Shown: positions 40,794 to 49,435 of the stretch, in pieces
How the letters are laid out: each line of letters opens with the position of its first letter
Numbering within the stretch: position 1 is the first letter of the stretch
DNA from: Comamonas piscis
GTDB taxonomy: Bacteria > Pseudomonadota > Gammaproteobacteria > Burkholderiales > Burkholderiaceae_C
Direction: 5' to 3'
NCBI RefSeq assembly: GCF_014109725.1
Contig: NZ_CP058554.1
Location: 2,542,001-2,606,000 of the forward strand
Length of the DNA stretch: 64,000 nucleotides
The notes under the pieces: model-generated
What the model was told of the DNA's origin: nothing
The model's database searches: none
The model's input: only the letters and a program-made list of their open reading frames with translations
Program-made: the position numbers and the translations under genes

Positions 40794-41327
40794 TCAGCGG
40801 AAGAGCTTTTCCACCGCCTCGGCGCCCAGGCCCACTTTTTCGTAGTGGGCCTTGCACATGGCGATATAGCTGTGCACATCGAAGTAGCCGTCGTGTTTGC
40901 CCTGCTCGTCCAGCCAGATCAACGGACCTGTGACTATGAAGAAGGCCCGCATGGGTTCCGGATGGTCAAAGGCCACCAGGGTGTGGCCTTCGCCCGGGGT
41001 TTCGTAGACAAAGTCCCCCTTGGTGGCCGTCCAGTCATGTTCGAGGTAGCCCCATTTGCCGGAGATCGTGTAGGCAAAGACTTCATGGGGGTGGTAGTGG
41101 CGGTTGACCAGGCCGGCCTTCTTGGCCATGAGGATGTCGCACCATTTGTTTTGCGACGGCGAAATCCATAGTGGGCGGGAGAACACGGTGTCAGTGAATG
41201 GCACATAAAGGCGCTCGTCCTCGCTGGCTGCATCGGGGATATAGACCTCAGGCAGCGCATCGGGCATGAAGGGGTTGGCAATGGGTTGCAGGGTTTGCCA
41301 GAACTCGGTGTTGGCTTTATCGACCAT
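40794..41327 (-). CDS. 2,4'-dihydroxyacetophenone dioxygenase-family cupin
   Basis: The product is 177 residues and matches the DAD cupins: LPEVYIPDAASEDERLYVPF, GKWGYLEHDWTATKGDFVYE, PGEGHTLV and AHYEKVGLGAEAV. His77 and His79 in NRHYHPHEV and His115 in GEGHTL line up, with an offset of one, with the iron ligands I recall for the Alcaligenes enzyme (H76, H78, H114). DAD cleaves the C-C bond of 2,4'-dihydroxyacetophenone to 4-hydroxybenzoate and formate. That product would enter the adjacent pmd pathway via protocatechuate. The exact substrate is inferred. The ATG has AAGGAG nine bases upstream. It is the first gene of a four-gene leftward operon divergent from LysR. Confidence 0.85.
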   Translation of the reverse strand: MVDKANTEFWQTLQPIANPFMPDALPEVYIPDAASEDERLYVPFTDTVFSRPLWISPSQNKWCDILMAKKAGLVNRHYHPHEVFAYTISGKWGYLEHDWTATKGDFVYETPGEGHTLVAFDHPEPMRAFFIVTGPLIWLDEQGKHDGYFDVHSYIAMCKAHYEKVGLGAEAVEKLFR

Positions 41328-41693
41328 GGGGAATGCTCCTTGAAGTGGGGATGTAAGGCTTGTGTGGAAGTGCTGACGGGTGGCTGTGCAGCCCGGGCAA
41401 TGGATGGCATCTCGAGGCTAGGAGTGCCGGGGTTTGATGCCAAGGCAGAAGGGCTTGGCTGGTAGGCCGCTAGGAGGCGTCAAACCTTATGGGCTTGGCA
41501 GCGCAAGGCGGATGGGCGCAATGGTCTGCAGGTGGGACATGCGGGCGCTCCTGGTTGCTTGTTCGATGGGCAGAACTGCATTCTGTGGAAGTTGGCCCTA
41601 CACATCTAGTTGCCCACGCCGCTAGCAGCTATAGCAAAATGGCATATGAATAGCTAAAGATGATCAATAAACCATAAATTCAAGGAGTTGGCT
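41328..41693. promoter_or_regulatory. Divergent promoter region between cupin operon and LysR gene
   Basis: These 366 bases hold no gene. AGCTAT (41627-41632) and ATAGCT (41650-41655) form a dyad with a 17-base spacer, 39 bases before the LysR start, a possible regulator site. The 12-mer CTAGCAGCTATA at 41622-41633 is the reverse complement of the one in front of pmdU (29875-29886). The rest shows nothing I can name. Confidence 0.45.
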
Positions 41694-42593
41694 ATGAATC
41701 TGCAGCAGATCGAAACCTTTGTCTCGGTGGCGGAAACCGGCAGCTTCAGCAAGGCGGCCATGCTGGCGGATATGGCGCAGCCAGCGCTCAGCCGCCAGGT
41801 GCGGGCGCTGGAGGTCGAGTTGCGCGAGACCTTGCTGATCCGCACCGGCCGCGGCGTGACCTTGACGGAAGCTGGACGGCGCTTGCTGGAGCACAGCCAT
41901 GCCATCCTGCAGCACGTAGCCCAAGCCAAAGCAGACCTGGGTTGCGAGCGCGATCAACCAGTGGGCCGCATCGTGGTGGGCTTGCCGCCCAGTCTGGCCA
42001 GGCGCTTGACCCTGCCGCTGATCCATGCGTTCGCCAGCAAAATGCCCAAGGCCCGGGTGGCCATCGTCGAAGGGTTCTCGGTACAGATGGCCGAGTGGCT
42101 GGCTTCGGGGCGCATGGATCTGGGCCTGGTCTATTCGCCCGATCCGCATCCGCATATCGAAATCAACCCGGTGCTGCAAGAATGCCTGTGTCTGGTGGGC
42201 CCCGCGTCTGCGCTGGAAGGCCGCGACAGCATGCGTTTCCAGGATCTCTCGGCGTTCCCGCTGATCATGCCGCAGTACGGCCAGATCTTTCGCAAACTGA
42301 TGGAGGCCCAGGCCAGGCTCTCGCAGGTCAAGCTCAATGTGGTCTGTGAGGTGTCCAGCGTGCCCGCCATTTTGGATCTGGTGCGCGGTGGCTATGGCTA
42401 CGCGGCCTTGACGCGCAGCGCACTGGACGGGCATGGGGTAGGAGAGCCGCTGGTGGTGGCACCCATCCAGTCGCCAGCAGTGATGATCAACCTCTGCCTG
42501 GCGCAATCTGCAAAACGAAAAACCACGCCCCTGGTGCGCTGCACGGCCGCCGTCCTGTATGCGTTGACCACCCAGGTCTGTGAGCAGGGCTAG
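41694..42593 (+). CDS. LysR-family regulator, probable controller of the cupin operon and possibly of pmd
   Basis: The 299-residue protein starts MNLQQIETFVSVAETGSFSK and has the full LysR layout: HTH (to about residue 60: QPALSRQVRALE), linker helix, and effector-binding domain (GRIVVGLPPSLARRLTLPL, SGRMDLGLVYS, FPLIMPQYG). It is of the CynR/NAC-type group. AAGGAG stands seven bases before the ATG at 41694; a TTG two codons earlier is too close. Divergent position from the DAD-type operon makes that its likely target. In Comamonas a LysR protein (PmdR) controls the pmd operon; identity with it is possible but not shown. The TAG stop coincides with the end of a repeat element. Confidence 0.9.
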   Translation: MNLQQIETFVSVAETGSFSKAAMLADMAQPALSRQVRALEVELRETLLIRTGRGVTLTEAGRRLLEHSHAILQHVAQAKADLGCERDQPVGRIVVGLPPSLARRLTLPLIHAFASKMPKARVAIVEGFSVQMAEWLASGRMDLGLVYSPDPHPHIEINPVLQECLCLVGPASALEGRDSMRFQDLSAFPLIMPQYGQIFRKLMEAQARLSQVKLNVVCEVSSVPAILDLVRGGYGYAALTRSALDGHGVGEPLVVAPIQSPAVMINLCLAQSAKRKTTPLVRCTAAVLYALTTQVCEQG

Positions 42594-42681
42594 TCCCTTC
42601 TGCGCAACTCTCGCGGGATGGACGCGGATCGCACCTGAGGCTGCGTTCAGGCCACGGCAGGGCTTTTTGACGAGGCTCTCA
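42591..42681. mobile_element. Deleted copy of the inverted-repeat element
   Basis: CGGGATGGACGCGGATCG at 42614-42631 is identical to 33980-33997, and GCGTTCAGGCCACGGCAGGG at 42643-42662 matches 34076-34095 at 19 of 20 bases. Between these blocks only 11 bases remain compared with 78 in the larger copy, so the central hairpin is deleted. The ends are degraded. Its left border lies on the stop codon of the LysR gene. Confidence 0.7.
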
Positions 42682-42919
42682 AGTGGATGCCTCCTGATTT
42701 GCTCGGCCAGCCAAGCGTGGTTTCATCGTAATTTTGTGTAGCAATTGCCCAGGCGCGCCGGGGCAGGGCAGCAGGCCTTACTACAATGCGGGAGCCTTGC
42801 GCATCGCCACCTATATACGAGACCCGTGTCCGCAGGGCGGCCGGGGGTCGCTTTGCTGCCACACTCCGCTCGGGTTCTGGGTTGGCACCTCTACAATGCA
42901 GTGCAACTGGTTCAATGAC

Positions 42920-43699
42920 ATGAAGATACTGCTTTGTAACGACGATGGATATCAAGCGCCCGGCATCGTGGCGCTGCATGGTGCATTGCAAGCGGTGGCC
43001 GATGTCGAAGTCGTGGCGCCAGAACACAACAACAGTGCCAAATCGAATGCGCTGACCTTGCATTCCCCCCTGTATGTGCAGCGCGCTGCCAATGGCTTCC
43101 GCTATGTCAACGGCACACCCGCAGACTGCGTGCACATCGCTTTGACGGGCCTGTTGGGTTACAGGCCCGATTTGGTCATTTCCGGTATCAATAACGGCGC
43201 CAATATGGGCGATGACACCATCTATTCAGGCACCGTGGGTGCTGCGATGGAGGGCTACCTGTTCGGGGTGCCCGCGATGGCCTTCTCGCAAATCGACAAA
43301 GGGTGGGGCGAGATCGAATCCGCAGCGCAAAAAGCCTGCGAATTGGTGCAGCAATTTGAAGCCGCCAAGCTCGTGACCCTCAAGCCCTGGCTGCTCAATA
43401 TCAATATTCCCAATCTGCCGTTCGCGCAGATCAAGCCGCTTAAGCTCTGCCGCCTTGGCCGCAGGCACGCGGCTGAAAAAGTCATAACCCAGACCAGCCC
43501 CCGGGGCGAAACCATGTACTGGATCGGCAATGCCGGCTCGGTGCTCGACGATGCCGAGGGTACGGATTTCCATGCCACGGCCGCAGGCCATATGACGGTC
43601 ACTCCGCTTAAGGTGGATTTGACCGACCATGAGAGCCTGGCTTACTGGGCGCAGACGGCGTCCACCCTTCGCAGCAAGGATGTGGAGGTGCCAGGGTGA
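42920..43699 (+). CDS. surE: 5'/3'-nucleotidase SurE
   Basis: The 259-residue product begins MKILLCNDDGYQAPGI, with the metal-binding Asp8-Asp9 pair, and has VEVVAPEHNNSAKSNALTL, NGTPADCVHIAL and the VISGINNGANMGDDTIYSGT segment with the metal-site Asn. SurE dephosphorylates nucleoside monophosphates. The ATG at 42920 is selected because the family starts there; no strong ribosome site is visible. GTGA links its end to pcm. surE-pcm-nlpD is a widely conserved order. Confidence 0.95.
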   Translation: MKILLCNDDGYQAPGIVALHGALQAVADVEVVAPEHNNSAKSNALTLHSPLYVQRAANGFRYVNGTPADCVHIALTGLLGYRPDLVISGINNGANMGDDTIYSGTVGAAMEGYLFGVPAMAFSQIDKGWGEIESAAQKACELVQQFEAAKLVTLKPWLLNINIPNLPFAQIKPLKLCRLGRRHAAEKVITQTSPRGETMYWIGNAGSVLDDAEGTDFHATAAGHMTVTPLKVDLTDHESLAYWAQTASTLRSKDVEVPG

Positions 43700-44496
43700 C
43701 CTTGCGCAAGCCCGGCTTTCCTGCCCGCGGTGCCATGCCTGTCAGCACCAAGCCTCAGGCCAGTGTGGCGCACCGGCAATGGGCTAAGTTGCCCGCCGAG
43801 CTGTCGCCCGTGCCCATGGCTGTGCGAGAGTCTTTGGGGCCGGAAAGCGTGGACTTTACCTCCGCCCGGTTGCGCATGGTGCAGCGCCTGGCGGCATCGG
43901 GCGTGGAGCACACCCGGGTGCTCAAAGTCATGAATTCGGTTTTGCGCCACCAGTTTGTTGACAGTGCATTGGCGGTTCAGGCCTATGAAGACACCAGTTT
44001 GCCTATAGGATTGGGGCAGACCATCTCCAAACCCAGCGTGGTGGCGCGGATGTGCGAATTGCTGCTGCAATCACCGGCTGGGAAAATGGGCCTGGGCCGT
44101 ATTTTGGAGATTGGCACCGGCTGCGGTTACCAGGCAGCAGTTCTGAGCCTGATGGCCAAAGAGGTGTATACCATTGAGCGGCTGCGTGCGTTGCATGAAA
44201 AGGCCCGCGTCAATCTTCGTCCGTTGCGACTGGCGAATGTGCACCTGATCCTAGGTGATGGCATGCTGGGTTTTGAAAAAGGTGCGCCTTACGCTGGAAT
44301 CATCGCAGCGGCCGGAGGGGATTCCGTCCCCCAGGCTTGGTGTGATCAATTGGCCGAAGGCGGCCGGCTCGTGGCACCCGTGATGGGGCCGGGGCAACAA
44401 CAGGTTTTGCTCGTCGTGGACCGCAGCGCTGATGGGTTTCAGCGCACGGTTCTGGAGCATGTTCATTTCGTGCCCCTAAAATCGGGGCTTGGTTAA
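43696..44496 (+). CDS. pcm: Protein-L-isoaspartate O-methyltransferase
   Basis: The product is 266 residues, longer than the usual 210, because of about 55 N-terminal residues before the MVQRLAASGVEHTRVLKVM start of the family domain. The substrate loop is AYEDTSLPIGLGQTISKPSV and the AdoMet motif I is RILEIGTGCGYQAAVL, followed by VYTIERL and the post-motif LILGDGMLGF. It methylates isoaspartyl residues in damaged proteins for repair. The GTG start overlaps the surE stop; internal ATG codons (for example at 43735) could be used instead. Confidence 0.92.
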   Translation: MTLRKPGFPARGAMPVSTKPQASVAHRQWAKLPAELSPVPMAVRESLGPESVDFTSARLRMVQRLAASGVEHTRVLKVMNSVLRHQFVDSALAVQAYEDTSLPIGLGQTISKPSVVARMCELLLQSPAGKMGLGRILEIGTGCGYQAAVLSLMAKEVYTIERLRALHEKARVNLRPLRLANVHLILGDGMLGFEKGAPYAGIIAAAGGDSVPQAWCDQLAEGGRLVAPVMGPGQQQVLLVVDRSADGFQRTVLEHVHFVPLKSGLG

Positions 44497-44507
44497 GAAG
44501 GATAGGT

Positions 44508-45353
44508 ATGTTGGATTCACGTGGTGTTTTGACGTGGGGTGCCAGTGTGGTGGCAGCCATGGTGCTGGCAGGATGCGGTAGTACATCGCTGAACCAGGCG
44601 CCCGTGGAAGACCGGGGTTCGTCGGCCGGCCGTACGCCGTCGTCGACATCGGCCACGCCGCCGCGCATTGATCCGGCAACCCTGCCTGGCGCCGAGAACG
44701 CTGGCAAGCCCGGTTACTACACCGTCAAGCCGGGTGAGACGCTGATGCGCATTGCATCGGACAATGGCCAGAACTGGCGTGACATTGCCCGCTGGAGCAA
44801 TCTGGACAACCCGAACGTGATCGAAGTCGGCCAGGTGCTGCGTGTGGTGCCACCGGTGACGACCACCGCCAGCGCCGCCACAGCAACCAGCGCGCCCGCC
44901 ATGACGGGCGCCAACACACCAGCGGCCACGCCGGTGCCCGCCCCCGCACCTGCCGCAGCGGCTTCTGCACCCGCTGCAGCCGATGGCAATCTGGGCTTCA
45001 TCTGGCCTGCATCTGGTGCGGTCATTCAAGGCTTTGACGATGCGCGCAACAAGGGCGTGGATATTGGCGGCAAGGCCGGCGATCCGGTCGTTGCAGCCGC
45101 CGATGGCCGCGTGATCTACTCGGGTGCCGGCCTGCGCGGCTACGGTAACCTGATTTTGGTCAAGCACAACAACACCTACTTGACGGCCTACGCCCACAAC
45201 CAGACCTTGCTGGTCAAAGACGACCAGGTAGTCAAGAAAGGCCAGAAGATTGCCGAGATGGGCAGCTCGGACGCTGACCGCGTGAAGCTGCACTTTGAGG
45301 TGCGCCGCCAGGGCAAGCCAGTCGATCCCTCGCGCTACCTGCCTTCCCGCTGA
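44508..45353 (+). CDS. nlpD: NlpD-like murein hydrolase activator lipoprotein
   Basis: The 281-residue product has a lipoprotein signal (AAMVLAGC, Cys23), a LysM domain at about 70-113 (YYTVKPGETLMRIASDNGQN, VIEVGQVLRVV), an Ala/Pro/Thr-rich linker, and a C-terminal LytM/M23 domain at about 165-280. The peptidase site is degenerate: NKGVDIGG where active enzymes have an H-x-G-x-D, as in other NlpD proteins, which activate amidases without cutting murein. LHFEVRRQGKPVDPSRYLP closes the domain. A short leader with AAGGATAG precedes the ATG. Its stop overlaps the next start by one base (TGATG). Confidence 0.93.
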   Translation: MLDSRGVLTWGASVVAAMVLAGCGSTSLNQAPVEDRGSSAGRTPSSTSATPPRIDPATLPGAENAGKPGYYTVKPGETLMRIASDNGQNWRDIARWSNLDNPNVIEVGQVLRVVPPVTTTASAATATSAPAMTGANTPAATPVPAPAPAAAASAPAAADGNLGFIWPASGAVIQGFDDARNKGVDIGGKAGDPVVAAADGRVIYSGAGLRGYGNLILVKHNNTYLTAYAHNQTLLVKDDQVVKKGQKIAEMGSSDADRVKLHFEVRRQGKPVDPSRYLPSR

Positions 45354-46420
45354 TGCCGGGCACTTCCTCGAAGTCGACATCGCCGCCCGCCGACGATGTC
45401 GGCTTTTCCCATTTGGAGGATGCCGCGCTGGCGTCGCCAGAAGGGGATGAAGAGTCGGCGGAGGTCGAGTCACAGACCTGGGAGAGTCGCAGCGTCGTTG
45501 CCGGCATCGGCGAGCACGGCCTGCGCCTGGACAAGGCGCTGGCGCTGTGGGTGCCGGAGTTCTCGCGCAGCTACCTGCAGGCGCTGCTGTTGCAAGGCGC
45601 GGTGCTGGTCAATGGCAAAGCCGGGCTCAAGCCCAGTGCCAAGGTCAAAGCGGGGGACCAGGCGGTGGTCGAGCTGCGCCCCACGCAGCAAAGCCAGGCG
45701 TTTTTGCCGCAAGATATTCCGCTGGATGTGGTCTACCAGGACGAGCACCTGCTGATCATCAACAAGCCCGCCGGCATGGTGGTACACCCGGCGCCGGGCA
45801 ATTGGAGTGGCACCTTGCTGAATGCGCTGCTGGCCTTGGACCCGAAGGCGGCTCTGTTGCCGCGCGCGGGCATTGTGCACCGGCTGGACAAGGACACCAG
45901 CGGCTTGATGGTGGTGGCGCGCGAGCGCCAGACCATGGATGCGCTGGTCAAGCTGATTGCCGCGCGTGATGTGCGCCGCAACTATCTGGCGCTGGGCCAC
46001 AAGCCCTGGCAGGGCGCGGCGCAGACTTCGGTCAACCTGCCGATTGGCCGTGATCCGCGCAACCGCCTGCGCATGGCAGCGGTTGATCTGGCCCAGCACC
46101 CGGGTAAAGCGGCGCGCACGGATATCCGCCTTTTGGTCAATGGTCAACAGGGCTGCGCAGTGTTCTGCAGTCTGCATACCGGGCGCACGCACCAGATTCG
46201 GGTGCATATGGCGTCGCTGCAGCATCCACTGCTGGCTGATACGCTCTACGGTGGCGCAGCCGCTGCCGGTATGGAGCGCCAGGCCTTGCATGCGCTGCGC
46301 CTGGCCTTTGTCCATCCTGTCACTGGGCAGAGCATGTCTTGGTTCGCTTTACCGCCTGCCGATATCACCTCGGCGATGGAAAATTGGGATCTTCGGTATA
46401 ATTTGGCCGAATTGGCTTAA
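45353..46420 (+). CDS. rluD: RluD-family 23S rRNA pseudouridine synthase
   Basis: The 355-residue product has about 55 acidic, probably disordered N-terminal residues, then an S4 RNA-binding domain (LRLDKALALWVPEFSRSYLQ, VLVNGKAGLKPSAKVKAGD) and the catalytic domain: PLDVVYQDEHLLIINKPAGM, HPAPGNWSGTLLNALL, the motif II HRLDKDTSGLMVVAR with the catalytic Asp, and CSLHTGRTHQIRVHM. It makes pseudouridines in 23S rRNA; RluD is the best family guess, RluC possible. It sits directly after nlpD, where rpoS is found in many relatives. Confidence 0.82.
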   Translation: MPGTSSKSTSPPADDVGFSHLEDAALASPEGDEESAEVESQTWESRSVVAGIGEHGLRLDKALALWVPEFSRSYLQALLLQGAVLVNGKAGLKPSAKVKAGDQAVVELRPTQQSQAFLPQDIPLDVVYQDEHLLIINKPAGMVVHPAPGNWSGTLLNALLALDPKAALLPRAGIVHRLDKDTSGLMVVARERQTMDALVKLIAARDVRRNYLALGHKPWQGAAQTSVNLPIGRDPRNRLRMAAVDLAQHPGKAARTDIRLLVNGQQGCAVFCSLHTGRTHQIRVHMASLQHPLLADTLYGGAAAAGMERQALHALRLAFVHPVTGQSMSWFALPPADITSAMENWDLRYNLAELA

Positions 46421-46616
46421 GTGCTGCCAATGCAGGCCGGTTTTTGACTGGTGCAAACATCGGGTTTGCGAACTGCATCGGTGGCGCCCAGTGCCGACGG
46501 TTATGGGTGCTTATGCCTTCGCCGTGATCTTGGCCATGCAAACGCGGCCCTCTTGATACGCATTCCTTTGTCTCAACACGCAGCCTCGCGCTGGCGTGCT
46601 AACAGGGATTTATCGC

Positions 46617-47471
46617 ATGCATACTTTGGAAGCAAAACGGGTACTGGAGACTGCGCTGATCTGCGCGCCCCAGCCCATCACCGTGCGTGAGCTACGGGGA
46701 TTGTTTGCGGATGATTTGGGAACGGATACGCTCAAGGTCTTGCTGCAGGAGTTGCAGCTCGACTGGACACACCGGGGTGTGGAGTTGGTGCAAGTGGCTT
46801 CGGGTTGGCGCTTTCAGAGCCGGCCCGAAATGCGCGAGTACCTCGACCGCCTCCACCCCGAGAAGCCGCCCAAGTACTCGCGTGCGACCTTGGAGACCTT
46901 GGCCATCATTGCCTACCGGCAGCCGGTGACGCGGGGGGATATCGAAGATATCCGTGGCGTCACCGTCAACAGCTTGATCATCAAGCAGTTGGAGGACCGG
47001 GGTTGGGTGGAGGTGATTGGCTATCGCGAGACGATCGGGCGCCCGGCTTTGCTGGCAACCACCCGGCAGTTTCTCGATGACCTGGGTTTGCAGTCGCTGG
47101 ACCAGTTGCCCGAGTTGGACAGCAGCAAGCAGCCGCAGAGCATGTTTGACAGCCTGCCGCTGGAGGCGTCGCAGGACGCAGCCCTGCAGCAAGAGGCAGC
47201 AACGCCGGACGCCGACGCTTTTGAGCTGGTGGGCGAGTCCATGGCGATGGCTGCACCCCTTGCCCCTGTTGCTCCTGCTGATGCAGAGGCGCAGGCCTTG
47301 GGTGATGGCGATGCTCCCGCTGATGTGGTGGCCGAAGCCGATGTGCCAGGTAGCGAGGCGGATGCCCCTGCTGCGTTGGCTGCAGAAAATGATGCGGACC
47401 TCTTGGTTCGCGATGACGATGCACATAATTCCGCACATGGCGGGGTAGAAAAGCAAAAAGATGATGAGTGA
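46617..47471 (+). CDS. scpB: Segregation and condensation protein ScpB
   Basis: The 284-residue product contains two winged-helix domains: EAKRVLETALICAPQPITVR and FQSRPEMREYLDRL in the first, YSRATLETLAIIAYRQPVTR, then GVTVNSLIIKQLEDRGWVEV and GRPALLATTRQFLDDLGL in the second. With ScpA and SMC it forms the chromosome condensin. The last 100 residues are an acidic, Ala-rich tail (DADAFELVGESMAMAAP) not found in typical ScpB. scpA is not adjacent. AGGGA stands about ten bases before the ATG. The end overlaps rluB by 11 bases. Confidence 0.93.
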   Translation: MHTLEAKRVLETALICAPQPITVRELRGLFADDLGTDTLKVLLQELQLDWTHRGVELVQVASGWRFQSRPEMREYLDRLHPEKPPKYSRATLETLAIIAYRQPVTRGDIEDIRGVTVNSLIIKQLEDRGWVEVIGYRETIGRPALLATTRQFLDDLGLQSLDQLPELDSSKQPQSMFDSLPLEASQDAALQQEAATPDADAFELVGESMAMAAPLAPVAPADAEAQALGDGDAPADVVAEADVPGSEADAPAALAAENDADLLVRDDDAHNSAHGGVEKQKDDE

Positions 47472-48921
47472 TACCAGCGATATGAATTCGCCCCAGGACG
47501 GAGATAACACCTTGCCAGAAGGTGCTGCTCCCGCCGAGAAGCGCCGCGCCCCGCGCAAGCGCGCCGTGCCTGCAGCTGCAGCGACCGACGAAGCCCAAGC
47601 GGCAGATGCCAGCGAAGGCGATGCTCAGCCTGCAGAAGGCGAGCCCCGTGCGCGCCGCGATGGCGAACAGCGTGTGAGCCGTTACCCCGCACGGGCACGC
47701 CGCTTCCGCGATCGTGACGGACAGCCGCGCGATGCGCAGAGCGATGAGGCGGAAGCAGCCCCCGCCCATGGACGCGGTCCGGCCGGCCGTCCTCAGCGCG
47801 CTACAGAATCGGAAGGTTATGCCTTTGAAGACGTGGTCGCTGGTGCGCTGGAAGATGCAGAGGATTCGGATGCGCCAGCGCCGGTCAAGCGCGTGCTGCA
47901 ACCCCACGTCGAAGCGCCCAAGCTGCACAAGCTGCTGGCCCAGGCGGGCATGGGCTCGCGCCTGGAGATGGAACGCCTGATTCTGGAAGGCCGTATCTCC
48001 GTCAACAACGAGCCTGCGCACGTGGGCCAGCGCATCTTGCACAGCGACAAGATCCGTGTGAACGGCAAGCTCATCACCTTCCGCATCGAGCAACCGCCAG
48101 CGCGCGTGCTGGCCTACCACAAGCCGGTGGGCGAGGTGGTGACCCATGACGACCCGCAGAACCGCCCGACCGTGTTCCGCAAGCTGCCCCGCGTCTCGCA
48201 TGGCAAGTGGCAGTCGATTGGCCGTCTGGATCTGAACACGGAAGGCCTGCTGCTGTTTACCAATTCTGGTGAGCTGGCCAACAACCTGATGCATCCCCGC
48301 TTCGGCCTGGAGCGCGAGTACGCCGTCCGCGTTCTGGGTGCCCTGACGAACGAAGAGAAAGCGCTGCTGCTGGCGGGTGTGAAGCTGGAAGATGGCATGG
48401 CCAGCTTTGGCTCCATCGATGACGGCGGAGGCGAGGGTGCCAACTGCTGGTACCGGGTCACCATCTCCGAAGGCCGCAACCGTGAAGTGCGCCGCATGTT
48501 CGAGTCGGTGGGCCACGCGGTCAGTCGCCTGATCCGTATCCGCTACGGCGCCATGGTGCTGCCGCGCGGTCTGCGCCGTGGCTCCTGGGTCGAGCTGGAT
48601 CAGCACGATATCCAGGCGCTGACCATTGCTGCCGGTGGCGCTGCCGAGCGCAAGCCGCGCGATCAAAACTCCGCCGGACGCGGTGGCCGCAGTGACAACC
48701 GTCCGCAGCACAATGGCCCGCGTCCGTCAATTGGGCCGGCCAAAAACACCCGGGGTGGCGGCCTGCGCAAGGCACCTGAGAAGCGCAGCAGCCAGCCCGA
48801 TCCGATGAAAACCTCGCAGGGCTACATCGGCCACGACAGTCTGACACGCCAGCGCCAAGGCCAACGCAAGGGCGGTGGTGGTGGCAGCGGTGGTGGATTT
48901 AACCGTGGCGGAAGGTCGTAG
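47461..48921 (+). CDS. rluB: 23S rRNA pseudouridine synthase RluB
   Basis: The 486-residue product is much longer than E. coli RluB. Residues 1-150 are low-complexity Arg/Ala/Glu-rich. An S4 domain follows (PKLHKLLAQAGMGSRLEMER), then the RsuA-type catalytic part: VLAYHKPVGEVVTHDDPQNR, IGRLDLNTEGLLLFTNSGE with the catalytic Asp, EREYAVRVLG, and ISEGRNREVRRMFESVG. The last 100 residues are Gly/Arg/Asn-rich, ending RKGGGGGSGGGFNRGG. It makes one pseudouridine in helix 89/90 of 23S rRNA. scpB-rluB order is conserved with E. coli. Two adjacent ATGs (47461, 47464) are possible starts. Confidence 0.92.
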   Translation: MMSDTSDMNSPQDGDNTLPEGAAPAEKRRAPRKRAVPAAAATDEAQAADASEGDAQPAEGEPRARRDGEQRVSRYPARARRFRDRDGQPRDAQSDEAEAAPAHGRGPAGRPQRATESEGYAFEDVVAGALEDAEDSDAPAPVKRVLQPHVEAPKLHKLLAQAGMGSRLEMERLILEGRISVNNEPAHVGQRILHSDKIRVNGKLITFRIEQPPARVLAYHKPVGEVVTHDDPQNRPTVFRKLPRVSHGKWQSIGRLDLNTEGLLLFTNSGELANNLMHPRFGLEREYAVRVLGALTNEEKALLLAGVKLEDGMASFGSIDDGGGEGANCWYRVTISEGRNREVRRMFESVGHAVSRLIRIRYGAMVLPRGLRRGSWVELDQHDIQALTIAAGGAAERKPRDQNSAGRGGRSDNRPQHNGPRPSIGPAKNTRGGGLRKAPEKRSSQPDPMKTSQGYIGHDSLTRQRQGQRKGGGGGSGGGFNRGGRS

Positions 48922-48999
48922 TCACGCCGCTGACTTTCAGGACGCCGTACAATCAAAGGTTGCTTTTACGGCAAAAAAACCATCAACAGGAAATTTATT

Positions 49000-49425
49000 A
49001 TGGCAATCGAACGCACTCTCTCGATCATCAAGCCCGACGCAGTGGCTAAGAATGTTATCGGTCAAATCTACGCCCGCTTTGAAGCTGCTGGCCTGAAGAT
49101 CGTCGCCGCCAAGCTGGTGCAACTGTCGCGTCAAGACGCTGAGCAGTTCTACGCTGTGCACGCTGCCCGTCCTTTCTTCAAGGATCTGGTGGACTTCATG
49201 ATCTCCGGTCCTGTGATGATCCAGGCACTGGAAGGCGAAAACGCCATCCTGAAGAACCGTGAACTGATGGGCGCTACCGACCCTAAGAAGGCCGACAAGG
49301 GCACCATCCGCGCTGACTTCGCTGACAGCATCGATGCCAACGCTGTGCACGGCTCGGACGCTGCTGAAACCGCTGCGGTGGAAGTGTCGTTCTTCTTCCC
49401 CGGCATGAACGTCTACACCCGTTAA
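49000..49425 (+). CDS. ndk: Nucleoside diphosphate kinase
   Basis: The 141-residue product is a full-length NDK: MAIERTLSIIKPDAVAKNVI at the start, active-site His117 in ANAVHGSDA, and the C-terminal ETAAVEVSFFFPG. It passes the gamma-phosphate between nucleoside triphosphates and diphosphates through phospho-His. AACAGGAAATTT gives the ribosome site. The gene is separate from rluB by 78 bases and probably has its own promoter there. Confidence 0.97.
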   Translation: MAIERTLSIIKPDAVAKNVIGQIYARFEAAGLKIVAAKLVQLSRQDAEQFYAVHAARPFFKDLVDFMISGPVMIQALEGENAILKNRELMGATDPKKADKGTIRADFADSIDANAVHGSDAAETAAVEVSFFFPGMNVYTR

Positions 49426-49435
49426 TTGACATGTG

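Noticed and set aside
46421..46616. Possible small RNA or tRNA gene between rluD and scpB
   Set aside because: No tRNA cloverleaf or terminator-ended hairpin could be drawn; an apparent TATAAT at 46397 has no well-spaced partner.
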